DNA of 64,000 bases from Ferdinandcohnia sp047246645 (GCF_047246645.1 NZ_JBFOKR010000001.1:186001-250000), one strand, 5' to 3'. Counted from the stretch's first letter, positions 1 to 8,631 are shown. Translations and numbers: made by a program. The notes: generated by a model not told the origin, from the sequence alone.

Positions 1-181
1 ATTTGATGCTATTACAAGAGCTAATTCAACAGATTCAGAAGATATTAAGGAAGCAATTAAAAATACAAAAGCTTTCGAAGCAGTTGGTCAGGTTATCGAA
101 TTCAATGACGAGAACTCGTTAAATGAATCAAACTTTAAAGTATTAACAGTAAAAGCCGGTAAGTTTGAATTGGCAGACTAA
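1..181 (+). CDS. Branched-chain amino-acid ABC transporter substrate-binding protein (3' end only)
   Basis: The reading frame is open from base 2 and stops with TAA at 179-181, giving the last 59 residues. They include ITRANSTDSEDIKEAIKNT and end in KAGKFELAD, which fits the C-terminal lobe of LivJ/LivK-type (Peripla_BP_6) binding proteins. Such proteins capture the amino acid outside the membrane and deliver it to the LivHM permease. The position directly before livH, livM, livG and livF on the same strand supports this. The 5' part lies outside the window. The assignment rests on context and a short tail, and the ligand cannot be told. Confidence 0.75.
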   Translation, partial: FDAITRANSTDSEDIKEAIKNTKAFEAVGQVIEFNDENSLNESNFKVLTVKAGKFELAD

Positions 182-265
182 TATTTTTTATTGTATTTCC
201 GTTCAGGTTACTTCTCGCCTGAACGGATTATCATATGGCATCTATGTTAAAGGAGGGGTTTAATC

Positions 266-1171
266 TTGGAGATTTTCTTGCAAATTTTAATAGATGGACT
301 AGTTATTGGTGCTTTCTATAGTTTAATTGCATTAGGATACACGATGGTATACGGGATTATCAAACTATTAAACTTTGCACATGGTGATTTATACATGCTA
401 GGTGCTTTTATCGGATTTACCTTTTTATCCTTCTTTACTGGTGATGGTGGCTTTAATATGGGAGTAATGGGGCTTGCAGTGGTCTTTTTATTAACAATGG
501 TGGTTGTTGGTGCTATTGGTATGGGGATTGAACGAATTGCTTATCGCCCTCTATTACTGGCGCCTAGATTATCCATATTAATTACCGCTATTGGTGTGTC
601 TCTTTCATTAGAGTATAGCTCTATGATGGGGTGGGGGGCATCCTATAAAGTGTATCCGATAAGTCCACCTGTCAATGGTATAGATATCTTAGGAGCACAT
701 ATAAATTATGCGCAAATTTCAATGATTGTCATTTCAGCTCTTCTAATGTTTGGTCTTAGGTTATTCATCGATAAGTCAATTTACGGAAAGGCGATGCGTG
801 CTATTGCTCTCGACCAAACCGCTAGTAGCCTTATGGGGGTTAATGTTCACCGAATTATAGGTTTAACCTTTTTTATCGGTGCATTTTTAGCAGCAGGTGC
901 AGGAATTATGGCAGGAGTATATTATGGCACAATTAACTTTATGATGGGCTTCATTATTGGATTAAAAGCGTTTACTGCTGCTGTTCTCGGTGGAATCGGA
1001 AATATTACTGGGGCTATGATAGGTGGGTTAGTATTAGGAATACTGGAGGCGCTTGGGACGTTTTATTTAGGCGGGTCTTGGAAAGATGTATTAGCATTTA
1101 GTATCCTCATTTTAATTCTTGTCTTTAAACCAACTGGTATTATGGGCGAGAAGGTTACGGAGAGGATGTAG
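266..1171 (+). CDS. livH: LivH-type branched-chain amino-acid ABC permease
   Basis: A very hydrophobic 301-residue integral membrane protein of the LivH family, one of two permease subunits of a high-affinity amino-acid importer. The N-terminus has the typical GLVIGAFYSLIALGYTMVYG and LLNFAHGDLYMLGAF segments, and the C-terminal third has the AFTAAVLGGIGNITGAMIGG loop that contacts the ATPase. The start is TTG at 266, with a strong ribosome site (AGGAGGGG, 251-258). It lies 84 bases after the binding protein and 2 bases before livM, so one operon is likely. Substrate could be leucine, isoleucine or valine, or another small amino acid or amide. Confidence 0.92.
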   Translation: MEIFLQILIDGLVIGAFYSLIALGYTMVYGIIKLLNFAHGDLYMLGAFIGFTFLSFFTGDGGFNMGVMGLAVVFLLTMVVVGAIGMGIERIAYRPLLLAPRLSILITAIGVSLSLEYSSMMGWGASYKVYPISPPVNGIDILGAHINYAQISMIVISALLMFGLRLFIDKSIYGKAMRAIALDQTASSLMGVNVHRIIGLTFFIGAFLAAGAGIMAGVYYGTINFMMGFIIGLKAFTAAVLGGIGNITGAMIGGLVLGILEALGTFYLGGSWKDVLAFSILILILVFKPTGIMGEKVTERM

Positions 1172-1173
1172 GT

Positions 1174-2166
1174 ATGAAAAACAAGAAGACGATTTTACTT
1201 GGGGCTCTATTACTCGCAACGGTTGTTTTTCCGTTTGTTTCTAATAGTTACTGGTTAGACGTTGCAACACTTGTTTTGTTTTATGTTGTTTTAACACAAG
1301 GACTAAATGTGGTAGTTGGATATACGGGCTTGCTTGACTTAGGCTATGCTGCGTTTTTTGCAGTTGGAGCTTATACGACTGCGATATTGATGACCACATT
1401 TGGATGGTCGTTTTGGCTGACGATTCCTGTTGCAATCGTTTTTGCTGCAATCACTGGCGTCATTATTGGAGGACCAACTCTGAGGCTGCGTAGTGATTAT
1501 CTTGCTATTGTAACACTGGGGTTTGGGGAAATTATCCGGATTTTAGCAATAAATTTAGAAATTACAGGTTCAGCATCAGGTATTTATGGAATACCAAGAC
1601 CTTCAATTGGTTCATATACTCTTTCCAGTCAATTGGATTTTTATTTTTTAATTTTGATTTTGGCAATCTTAACAATTATTGCTGTAAGAAGATTAGGTAA
1701 ATCTCGTATCGGTAGAGCATGGGTTTATATTCGCGAGGATGAAGATGCTGCAGAAGCTATGGGGATAAATAGGGTTAGACTAAAGCTCTTGTCCTATGCT
1801 ACTGGTGCGGTTATCGGTAGTTTAGCAGGTTGTATATTTGCAATAAAAATGAGTGCAATTGCACCATTAAGCTTTAGCTTTCACCAATCCGTGATGATCT
1901 TACTAGCTGTAGTACTTGGAGGGTTAGGTAGTATTTCAGGAGTGGTTATAGGGGCAGTTTTAGTCATCGTCCTTCCAGAAGCTTTACGTTCGATGGAAGA
2001 TATGCGCTTTTTATTGTTTGGGCTAGCGCTCGTTGTGATGATGATATTCAGACCTCAGGGGATTTGGCCAGCAAAATATGAAACCGAGGATGTTCCTGAT
2101 GACCAACCAATTGATGAATCGTTCATTGATTCTGACGGAGATAAACCTCTCTCAGTAAAAGGCTAA
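1174..2166 (+). CDS. livM: LivM-type branched-chain amino-acid ABC permease
   Basis: A 330-residue polytopic membrane protein, the partner of LivH in the Liv importer. It shows the LivM landmarks LTQGLNVVVGYTGLLDLGYAAFFAVGAY (abridged: GYTGLLDLGYAAF) near the N-terminus and the EDEDAAEAMGINRVRLKLL cytoplasmic loop before the last membrane segments. GGLGSISGVVIGA is the coupling loop. The C-terminus carries an acidic tail of about 25 residues (DVPDDQPIDESFIDSDGD) after the last helix, which is longer than I expect for the family. The start is 2 bases after livH stops, so translation is probably coupled. Confidence 0.92.
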   Translation: MKNKKTILLGALLLATVVFPFVSNSYWLDVATLVLFYVVLTQGLNVVVGYTGLLDLGYAAFFAVGAYTTAILMTTFGWSFWLTIPVAIVFAAITGVIIGGPTLRLRSDYLAIVTLGFGEIIRILAINLEITGSASGIYGIPRPSIGSYTLSSQLDFYFLILILAILTIIAVRRLGKSRIGRAWVYIREDEDAAEAMGINRVRLKLLSYATGAVIGSLAGCIFAIKMSAIAPLSFSFHQSVMILLAVVLGGLGSISGVVIGAVLVIVLPEALRSMEDMRFLLFGLALVVMMIFRPQGIWPAKYETEDVPDDQPIDESFIDSDGDKPLSVKG

Positions 2167-2196
2167 AGACAATCGGGAGTGAAAGGAGTATAGACT

Positions 2197-2970
2197 ATGA
2201 CTGTGTTATCAGTAAAAAATCTTACACTAAAGTTTGGTGGTTTAACCGCTGTTAATGATTTGTCGTTTCAGGTGGAGGAAAACTCAATTGCTAGCATCAT
2301 TGGCCCTAATGGTGCAGGGAAAACATCTGTATTTAATATGATTACTGGATTTTATAGCCCTACTAGTGGAAAAATTGATTTAATGGGAAAAAGTCTAGTG
2401 AATAAGAAACCCAGTCAAATTACGCAAATTGGGCTAGCGAGAACATTTCAGAACCTTCGTTTATTTCCTAATCTCTCGGTGCTGGATAATGTGAAGTCAG
2501 GAATGCACTGTCGTACGAAACAAACAGTGTTAGGTGCTCTGCTCCGAACAAAGGCACAGCGAGCAGAGGAAAAATATATTGAAGATGTTGCATATGAATG
2601 CATTGATTTTGTTGGGATTCGCAAGTATGCAAATCGTGCTGCGAAAAATCTTCCTTATGGAGCTCAACGTTATTTAGAAATAGCCCGGGCTCTTGCGACT
2701 CAACCTAAGCTACTCTTACTAGATGAACCGGCAGCCGGGTTGAATTTTCAAGAAAAACAGTACCTAATTGAACTTATTCGCAGAATTCGTGACAAATATA
2801 ATATCACTGTATTGATGATTGAGCATGATATGGGGCTTATAAAGCAAATCTCGGAACAAATTACAGTAATTGATTATGGTTGTAAAATTGCAGAGGGAAC
2901 CCCTGAAGAGGTGCTGTCGAATGAAAAGGTAATTGAGGCGTACTTAGGAAAGGAGGAGGACGAAGAGTGA
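2197..2970 (+). CDS. livG: LivG-type ABC transporter ATP-binding protein
   Basis: A 257-residue cytoplasmic ATPase of the Liv importer. The Walker A motif GPNGAGKT is at residues 36-43, the LivG-type signature is PYGAQRYLEIARAL in place of LSGGQ, and Walker B is LLLLDEPAAGL followed by the H-loop MIEHDMGL. These features separate LivG from its partner LivF. The gene follows livM after 30 bases with a good ribosome site (AAAGGAG). Its last four bases overlap the GTG start of livF. It probably pairs with LivF to power uptake through LivHM. Confidence 0.93.
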   Translation: MTVLSVKNLTLKFGGLTAVNDLSFQVEENSIASIIGPNGAGKTSVFNMITGFYSPTSGKIDLMGKSLVNKKPSQITQIGLARTFQNLRLFPNLSVLDNVKSGMHCRTKQTVLGALLRTKAQRAEEKYIEDVAYECIDFVGIRKYANRAAKNLPYGAQRYLEIARALATQPKLLLLDEPAAGLNFQEKQYLIELIRRIRDKYNITVLMIEHDMGLIKQISEQITVIDYGCKIAEGTPEEVLSNEKVIEAYLGKEEDEE

Positions 2971-3683
2971 AACCATTGTTAAAACTTGAAGGCGTCCACT
3001 CCTATTACGGTAAAATTCATGCATTAAATGATATTACTCTTGAAATTTATGAAGGTGAAATAGTTGCGTTGTTAGGAAGCAATGGAGCTGGGAAGAGTAC
3101 GACACTAAAGACGATATCGGGTATTATTAAACCTAAAATAGGAACAATTGAATGGCAAGGAGAAAGTCTTGTTGGAACACCAGCGCACAAGATTGTTGAA
3201 AAAGGAATTATTCATATACCGGAAGGTCGTCGTATTTTTGGAGGACTAACCGTAACTGAAAACCTTGAATTAGGAGCATTTACGGTCCGGAAAAATAAAA
3301 AACAAATTAAAGATGGAATTGAAAGAGCCTTTACCCTTTTTCCACGCCTGAAAGAGCGGGCCAAGCAAACTGCCGGAACATTAAGCGGCGGTGAGCAACA
3401 GATGTTGGCTATCAGTAGGGGGCTTATGAGTCAACCGAAGTTACTTATGTTAGATGAACCTTCAATGGGTCTTGCACCAATCATTGTGCAAGAAATTATG
3501 AAAATAATAAAAGAAATCAATAGCCAAGGTACGACCATTTTACTCATAGAACAAAACGCTAAAGCAGCATTAAAATTAGCAAATCGAGGTTATGTAATTG
3601 AAACGTCCCAAATTATTATGCATGAAGAGGCAAGTGTACTGAGGGCGGATGACAAAATTATCAAAGCATATCTGGGAGCGTAA
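2967..3683 (+). CDS. livF: LivF-type ABC transporter ATP-binding protein
   Basis: A 238-residue ATPase and the second nucleotide-binding subunit of the Liv importer. Walker A is GSNGAGKST, the signature is LSGGEQQMLAISRGL, Walker B is LLMLDEPSMGLAP and the switch is LIEQNAKAAL, all typical of LivF. Translation starts at GTG 2967, inside the livG stop region (GTGA overlap), with AGGAGG just upstream in the livG coding sequence. It ends the operon, since a clear terminator follows within a few bases. Confidence 0.93.
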   Translation: MKPLLKLEGVHSYYGKIHALNDITLEIYEGEIVALLGSNGAGKSTTLKTISGIIKPKIGTIEWQGESLVGTPAHKIVEKGIIHIPEGRRIFGGLTVTENLELGAFTVRKNKKQIKDGIERAFTLFPRLKERAKQTAGTLSGGEQQMLAISRGLMSQPKLLMLDEPSMGLAPIIVQEIMKIIKEINSQGTTILLIEQNAKAALKLANRGYVIETSQIIMHEEASVLRADDKIIKAYLGA

Positions 3684-3684
3684 C

Positions 3685-3708
3685 AAAAACCCGCAAATGC
3701 GGGTTTTC
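3685..3708 (+). terminator. Rho-independent terminator after livF
   Basis: The stem AAACCCGC/GCGGGTTT with a short loop is followed by a T-rich tract, immediately after the livF stop codon. Confidence 0.85.
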
Positions 3709-4134
3709 CTCATGGTTGAAGGATTCGTTTCATCCTACCTACATTTTTCCACTTTTCTTATGAGTACTTCTGTTACGTACGACTCATAATTTATCTTCTA
3801 TGTCAATTCTTCACACTACTCAAAGCTTGATTTATAATATAAGGTATTCCACAAAAATGTCCACGTACAAATATAAAATAATCCCAAAAGATTTTTATCA
3901 TTTTTTTCGTAGTTAATTTCAGACTGGTTCCTTCTTTTTCTTATAAAAAAAGGGAAGTGAACGAATTCACTTCCAAACACGTTCAGATAAAGAATAAGGA
4001 GCTAACACCACACTACATAGTATGCAGCATATGTTGCGGACATGTGGGGTATGTACACTACGTCAAACGCACATTTTAATACATTTTTATCTTTTTTAAT
4101 GTAGAAATGCAAATATATAATAAAGGTGTTTTTT
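3709..4134. other. Gene-poor interval between livF and recQ
   Basis: About 420 A/T-rich bases with no convincing coding sequence on either strand. The one clear structure is a perfect inverted repeat at 3953-3974, next to an A-run on its left. It reads as a terminator for minus-strand transcription, although no minus-strand gene is seen to its right. The right part probably holds the recQ promoter, which I could not fix. Confidence 0.6.
3943..3974 (-). terminator. Minus-strand terminator-like hairpin with no obvious gene
   Basis: The arms GGAAGTGAA and TTCACTTCC are perfectly complementary. Read on the minus strand the hairpin is followed by a run of T. The nearest genes on both sides are on the plus strand, so it could end a small untranslated RNA from 3975-4125 or be a relic. 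Confidence 0.5.
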
Positions 4135-5922
4135 ATGATTGAACTAGCTAAAACAATTTTACAATCTTATTTTGGATATAGTTCCTTTCGACAAGGACAA
4201 GAGGATATAATCAAAAACATTTTAGATAAGAAGGATACCTTAGCAATAATGCCTACTGGAGGCGGGAAATCCCTTTGTTATCAGATTCCGGCTTTATTAT
4301 TTGATGGTATTACCATTGTAATCTCACCATTAATCTCATTAATGAAGGATCAGGTGGATACCCTCCATGGAGTAGGGGTTTCTGCTACCTCAATAAACAG
4401 TAGTTTATCACTACAGGAAATACATGAACGGCTACAAGATGCACGGTCTGGTAAATTTAAAATGATCTATATTGCACCTGAACGATTGGATGCGCCTAGC
4501 TTTCGCTCACTTTTAACAACATTACCAATCTCAATGATAGCAGTTGATGAAGCTCACTGTATTTCACAATGGGGTCATGATTTTCGACCAAGTTACCGAA
4601 ATATCCATCATATGATAACCGAGCTTCCTGTTAAACCAGTTGTTGCTGCCTTGACTGCAACGGCTACGGTGGAAGTAACAGATGATATTTCAAGCCAGTT
4701 ACAAATTGACAAATCGGACGTATTTGTTACAGGATTCGCTCGTGAGAATCTAACCTTTACGATTTTAAAAGGTGAGAATAAACGTGATTTTGTTAAGGGA
4801 TTTCTAAAGGAAAATCAAAACAACTCTGGAATTGTATATGCTGCAACCCGTAAGGAAGTTAACGAGCTGCATACATATTTAAAGCGTGAAGGTTTCTCTG
4901 TTGGAAAGTACCATGCGGGTTTATCTGATGTAGAACGTATCCAAGCACAAGAAGACTTTTTGTACGACAATGTTTCAGTGATGATTGCAACGAATGCGTT
5001 TGGAATGGGTATTGATAAATCCAATGTACGATATGTCATCCATTACAATCTTCCAAAGAATATGGAAGCTTATTATCAGGAGGCAGGAAGAGCGGGACGT
5101 GATGGTGAAAAGAGTGATTGTTACCTTTTATTTGCACCTCAAGATGTTCAGTTACAGAAGTTTTTAATTGAACAGTCTACATTAGATGAAGTGAAAAAGG
5201 AAAATGAGTACCGAAAACTTCAGCAAATGGTAGATTATTGTCATACTGAAAAATGTCTTCAAGGCTATATACTTGAGTATTTTGGGGAAGAAGATCCAGT
5301 TGAATGCTCCCGCTGTATAAACTGTACAGATGACCGAGAAAAAATTGATGTTACAACCGAGGCATTAATGGTTTTCTCATGTATTAAGCGCATGAAGGAG
5401 CGGTTTGGAAAGACACTTGTTGCACAAGTGCTTAAGGGATCAAAAAATAAAAAAATTCAAGAGCTTGGTTTTTCTACCTTATCAACATATGGTTTGCTTA
5501 AACAGTACTCTGAAAAGCAAATTGTAGGTCTAATCGACTTTTTAGCTGCAGAGGGTTATGTGAAATTAACAAACTCACAATTCCCGGTATTGATTCTTGA
5601 TTCAAGATCTTTACCAGTATTAAAAGGTGAAGAAAAAGTATTCAAGAAAGAATATGTGAAGAAAAAACAAGTTGTTGCTGATAATCAGTTATTTGAAGTC
5701 TTACGAGAAGTACGTAAAGAAATTTCTGCTAGAGACAATGTGCCTCCGTATATCGTCTTTTCAGATAGTACACTTCGTGAAATGAGTGAACTCGCACCTA
5801 CTAGTGAAGAAGCTTTCCTAGAAATTAAAGGAGTTGCTCAAACAAAACTAGAGCGATACGGTACAGAGTTCCTTTCTGCAATACGTAACTATGTTGAAGA
5901 AAACCGGGTCGTTGTAAATTAA
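4135..5922 (+). CDS. recQ: ATP-dependent DNA helicase RecQ
   Basis: A 595-residue 3'-5' DNA helicase of the RecQ family, acting in recombinational repair and fork restart. Domain I has the Q-region FGYSSFRQGQ, Walker A MPTGGGKS near residues 40-46 and the DEAH box followed by CISQWGHDFRPSY. Domain II has ATNAFGMGIDK and the YYQEAGRAGRDG motif. The RecQ zinc cluster is C-x4-C followed by CSRCINC (about residues 370-400), then a winged helix and a C-terminal HRDC domain. ATG 4135 is chosen because AAAGGTG at 4122-4128 lies 6 bases upstream. An in-frame GTG at 4126 overlaps that site. The length fits full RecQ rather than the shorter RecS. Confidence 0.95.
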   Translation: MIELAKTILQSYFGYSSFRQGQEDIIKNILDKKDTLAIMPTGGGKSLCYQIPALLFDGITIVISPLISLMKDQVDTLHGVGVSATSINSSLSLQEIHERLQDARSGKFKMIYIAPERLDAPSFRSLLTTLPISMIAVDEAHCISQWGHDFRPSYRNIHHMITELPVKPVVAALTATATVEVTDDISSQLQIDKSDVFVTGFARENLTFTILKGENKRDFVKGFLKENQNNSGIVYAATRKEVNELHTYLKREGFSVGKYHAGLSDVERIQAQEDFLYDNVSVMIATNAFGMGIDKSNVRYVIHYNLPKNMEAYYQEAGRAGRDGEKSDCYLLFAPQDVQLQKFLIEQSTLDEVKKENEYRKLQQMVDYCHTEKCLQGYILEYFGEEDPVECSRCINCTDDREKIDVTTEALMVFSCIKRMKERFGKTLVAQVLKGSKNKKIQELGFSTLSTYGLLKQYSEKQIVGLIDFLAAEGYVKLTNSQFPVLILDSRSLPVLKGEEKVFKKEYVKKKQVVADNQLFEVLREVRKEISARDNVPPYIVFSDSTLREMSELAPTSEEAFLEIKGVAQTKLERYGTEFLSAIRNYVEENRVVVN

Positions 5923-5959
5923 GGTAAACCAATCGGTGTCTTTTATTTGGATAATACAA

Positions 5960-5993
5960 TAAAAGACACCATATTCTGGTGTCTTAAAAAAAT
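5960..5993. terminator. Bidirectional terminator between recQ and the facing gene
   Basis: The stem AAGACACCA/TGGTGTCTT has an A-run before and after it, so it can end transcripts from both the recQ side and the convergent minus-strand gene. Confidence 0.8.
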
Positions 5994-6224
5994 CTACTTT
6001 CTTAGCAAATCTTGTAGAGCAGTGTTTCTTTTTACCTGTTCTTCATTTGTTGCTAAGTCGTACTTCTTCAGTAAATGAAATAATTCATTTAACTCCTGCT
6101 GACTCTTGTCTTCTTTAAAAAAAGTAATCCCCAATAGATATAGTTCCTCTGGCAAAAATGCCTTCTGACTTTCAAGTTTTTTATGTACATCTTCTTTTGA
6201 ATGATCAATATTACATGTTGACAT
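5994..6224 (-). CDS. Small hypothetical protein (76 aa)
   Basis: I do not recognise this protein. It is a 76-residue soluble, mostly helical and charged polypeptide with two cysteine-poor helices around LPEELYLLGITFFKED and LNELFHLLKKYDLATNEEQ. There is no signal peptide or membrane segment. The gene is probably real: the ATG at 6222-6224 is preceded by a strong AGGGAGG site, and a terminator lies directly after its stop codon. It faces recQ and is divergent from the next gene. Confidence 0.7.
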   Translation of the reverse strand: MSTCNIDHSKEDVHKKLESQKAFLPEELYLLGITFFKEDKSQQELNELFHLLKKYDLATNEEQVKRNTALQDLLRK

Positions 6225-6340
6225 AAACTGGACCTCCCTAGTAATTTCCTATAGTTTATTCTAGCATGTAAAATAGAAGGAAATAAATGATTGAACACTT
6301 AAATTGATTAATTGGGAACAAAAGTTGAGGAGGTGATAGT

Positions 6341-6850
6341 ATGGCCTATTACATGTGGCTTCTAATAAATTCGGTGTTAATAGTCGGGATTTGTATTTAC
6401 ATTTGGTTTTACCGAAGTCAGGATTCAAATGTTGTGATAGTGGGGCAAGTCTTTTCTCAACTAGCTATTTTATTGTTTTTTATTAATGTGAACATGTACT
6501 TTATATTTTTGGTTATTCGTAAAACAAAAGTTAGGAGTATCAAGATTTCCCTTGCAAAGCTTTCACGAAAAATGATGAAATCGCATATTTGGTTAGGGAT
6601 TATGGGCACAATTCTTATCGTCTTTCACGGTGGAATAATGTTAGTTAAAGTAGGAGAGATCATCGGGTACACACATACAAAGGTGTTAAGCGGGATAGTA
6701 TCCATACTTTTATTAATGGTTACTATATATGCAGGTTATTTGCGACATAAAAAGTCATCTGGCTTACGAAGAAAATTTCATTATGTAACGGCCTTCCTAT
6801 TCACTTTTCTCTTCCTATTACATATGTTTTTACCAATATTAGAAAACTAG
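6341..6850 (+). CDS. Four/five-helix membrane protein with conserved histidines (cytochrome b561 / ferric-reductase-like)
   Basis: A 169-residue membrane protein with about five hydrophobic helices. Histidines occur in SHIWLG, VFHGG, YTHTK, KFHYVTA and LLHMF, inside or at the ends of helices. That pattern resembles haem-b ligands of small cytochrome b561 or ferric-reductase-type transmembrane domains. The family is inferred from pattern only, so haem binding is not shown. The start is ATG 6341 with a GAGGAGG site. The stop TAG is the first part of a dispersed repeat that follows. Confidence 0.55.
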   Translation: MAYYMWLLINSVLIVGICIYIWFYRSQDSNVVIVGQVFSQLAILLFFINVNMYFIFLVIRKTKVRSIKISLAKLSRKMMKSHIWLGIMGTILIVFHGGIMLVKVGEIIGYTHTKVLSGIVSILLLMVTIYAGYLRHKKSSGLRRKFHYVTAFLFTFLFLLHMFLPILEN

Positions 6851-6945
6851 GCGATTGCCGAGCCTTTAGGCGACAGCAGAGCCGTAGTTGCACTTATGCA
6901 GATGGGAAAGAATTTTATACTTTCCTATCTGCTAAAAAAGACCGC
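6843..6945. repeat. Dispersed repeat family 2, copy 1
   Basis: This segment begins in the stop region of the preceding gene (AAAACTAGG) and contains TTGCCGAGCCTTTAGGCGAC, then GCCGTAGTTGC and ATGCAGATGGGAAAG. Nearly the same string occurs at 23019-23110, and a reversed, more diverged copy lies at 50506-50600. GCC-TTTA-GGC forms a small hairpin in it. Confidence 0.8.
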
Positions 6946-7006
6946 CCACATTTCCGGTCTGGTTAGTCCCGCAACGAAGCGAAGTTGGTAGAGGTGGACG
7001 GCCTTA
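6936..7006. repeat. Long imperfect inverted repeat between convergent genes
   Basis: CCGCCCAC near 6941 pairs with GTGGACGG near 6995 with a single mismatch, closing a structured interval that contains ACGAAGCGAAGT. It lies between a plus-strand and a minus-strand gene. It may be a further dispersed element, but only one copy is present here. Confidence 0.45.
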
Positions 7007-7040
7007 GCAATAGTATATGTTTTTCATTTGCAACTATTCA

Positions 7041-7604
7041 TTAGACTTCTTTTAGGACTGAAAGTAAATCAGTTTTAATTTCTGTCCAAAGTGTTTCATC
7101 TGTAGTAATTCTTTCTAGGAATTGTTTAATGAAATTTTCTTTAAAAGCAACTTCATATTCTTCTGAATCCTTAGGAGGTAATGAAGCTCGTAAATCATCA
7201 GCAAAGCGTTGTGCCTCAGGAGATCTTGGTCCCCATTTACCAACTTCCTCGAACTCTTTATTTACAAAGACAATGATTGGGATCGACCTAGCAGTTCCAT
7301 TGGTTAAATATTGATCCATTAATTCAAGGTTTTCATCTCGTATTAAATAACGTGTTTCTAATAAAGCTTCCTCTGACATTCTCATTAAGATTGGAAGGTT
7401 GACCATTGCATCACCGCACCAATCTGCTGTTATAACGACAGCTTTTATTTCTTTTTCCTGCAGAGCTTGTAGAATTTGCTTATCTTCCTCTGTTAACTGG
7501 AAGTTATTATACACCTTTAGAAGGTTTTCTTTATGAACCTTCATATTCGCAATATACTCGTACTTATTCATACCTTTATCAAACCAAGATTTTAGATTAG
7601 TCAT
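7041..7604 (-). CDS. Thioredoxin-family protein with WCGD motif
   Basis: A 187-residue cytoplasmic protein with a thioredoxin fold (Thioredoxin_9-like). The redox site is VITADWCGDAMVNLPIL at about residues 57-73, so the second active-site cysteine of CxxC is replaced by aspartate (CGDA). The cis-proline region is ARSIPIIVFV. A single active cysteine suggests thiol binding or a monothiol reaction rather than classical disulfide exchange. The ATG at 7604 has a strong GAGGAGG site. It is followed on the same strand by nothing and preceded by another minus-strand gene. Confidence 0.85.
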   Translation of the reverse strand: MTNLKSWFDKGMNKYEYIANMKVHKENLLKVYNNFQLTEEDKQILQALQEKEIKAVVITADWCGDAMVNLPILMRMSEEALLETRYLIRDENLELMDQYLTNGTARSIPIIVFVNKEFEEVGKWGPRSPEAQRFADDLRASLPPKDSEEYEVAFKENFIKQFLERITTDETLWTEIKTDLLSVLKEV

Positions 7605-7673
7605 TATGTATCCTCCTCATTCTTTTATAATTTTCACTATAATTGAAAAGGAGTGTTTACTCCACTAACTTGC

Positions 7674-7955
7674 TTATGAGAGATACTCGCTGACCTGATT
7701 ATAGTACTCATATGTTTGTTGCTCGGGGAACTCTGTCAGGTAAGGGTCATCTTCCATTAATACATCAGTCAATAACATGTAATCTCCGTGAGCAGAAGGT
7801 GTTTGTGTTTGTTCCCAGCTCCAACTAGCACCTGTAAATACAATTTGGTTTCCGTTAATCAGGCGAATTTCGTGAAGACTTTGGTTTATTTCTACAAAAC
7901 CTATATCGTTGTTATTTTTGAGTTGTTGAAGTAATCGCTCTCTAGTTATTTCCAT
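7674..7955 (-). CDS. Hypothetical protein (93 aa)
   Basis: I do not recognise this 93-residue soluble protein. It is acidic, with the central segment IVFTGASWSWEQTQTP and a tyrosine-rich C-terminus (TYEYYNQVSEYLS). There is no signal peptide. The ATG has a strong GGAGGGAG site, which supports a real gene. It lies 69 bases upstream of the thioredoxin-like gene on the same strand, so the two may be co-transcribed. Confidence 0.65.
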   Translation of the reverse strand: MEITRERLLQQLKNNNDIGFVEINQSLHEIRLINGNQIVFTGASWSWEQTQTPSAHGDYMLLTDVLMEDDPYLTEFPEQQTYEYYNQVSEYLS

Positions 7956-8111
7956 GTGTTCTCCCTCCTACTGTTAAAATAGTTTCTCCAAGTTTTAAAA
8001 GTAAAAGCCTATCCAAGTATTACTATTCAATAACATGATATTTGGCTAAAAAATGTGACAAAATAGTTTAGCCAGGGTTATTGGCCTATGGTGATAATTT
8101 GCAGGGAGTTG

Positions 8112-8525
8112 ATGGCGGTGAGATGGCAAAGATCCTTAATGAATATGATAAAAGAACGACAAGATCAGACTATAGCATTAGCAATTGATACATCGACAAA
8201 TCAAGTTCGCACAATATTAATAAATAATATCATAAAGTTTTTTGGCGAAATGAAGCCAGATACTAAGCTTGTCCAAGCAGATTTTAAAATCAGGAGCATT
8301 ACCCCTATTCAAAATCCAAGCATTAAATATTATACGCATGGTAAATCTTCATATACGGAAGTAATTGAATGGGCGGAAAAAGAAAAGATTGATACTTTGT
8401 TTTATATCACCGACGTAACAGGATATTTTTATGAAGAATTAAAGGCAGACTTTGAGGTTTTCTGGTTAGTACCTGATGACTATGTTCCAAAGGTACCTTT
8501 TGGTAAAGCGATAAAAGTTGCCTAA
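8112..8525 (+). CDS. Stand-alone VWA-like domain (C-terminal part of DUF2201-type proteins)
   Basis: The 137 residues match the C-terminal VWA-like domain of DUF2201 proteins: LAIDTSTNQ stands where the metal site DTSGS is usual, and the ending FWLVPDDYVPKVPFGKAI matches the family's end. The long N-terminal part of such proteins (several hundred residues) is missing, since the frame is closed by TAG at 8064. The metal-site signature is D-x-S-x-N, so its second serine is lost. ATG 8112 and GTG 8118 are both possible, with AGGGAG at 8103-8108. It may be a decayed gene or a small domain protein that has kept expression signals, as a terminator follows. Confidence 0.6.
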   Translation: MAVRWQRSLMNMIKERQDQTIALAIDTSTNQVRTILINNIIKFFGEMKPDTKLVQADFKIRSITPIQNPSIKYYTHGKSSYTEVIEWAEKEKIDTLFYITDVTGYFYEELKADFEVFWLVPDDYVPKVPFGKAIKVA

Positions 8526-8534
8526 TGTTATTTG

Positions 8535-8566
8535 CGCCTAGAAGGGGTTCCTTTCTAGGCGTTTTT
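8535..8566 (+). terminator. Terminator after the VWA-like gene
   Basis: CGCCTAGAA pairs with TTCTAGGCG and is followed by a T-run. Confidence 0.85.
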
Positions 8567-8631
8567 AAGTTGGTGAATTATTTTATTATATTGTTGGAAA
8601 ATATCCACTTGTGTATAGGAATAACTGGATA

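Noticed and set aside
3975..4125. 13-codon frame on the minus strand near the orphan terminator
   Set aside because: Too short, no ribosome site; an RNA is more likely than a peptide.
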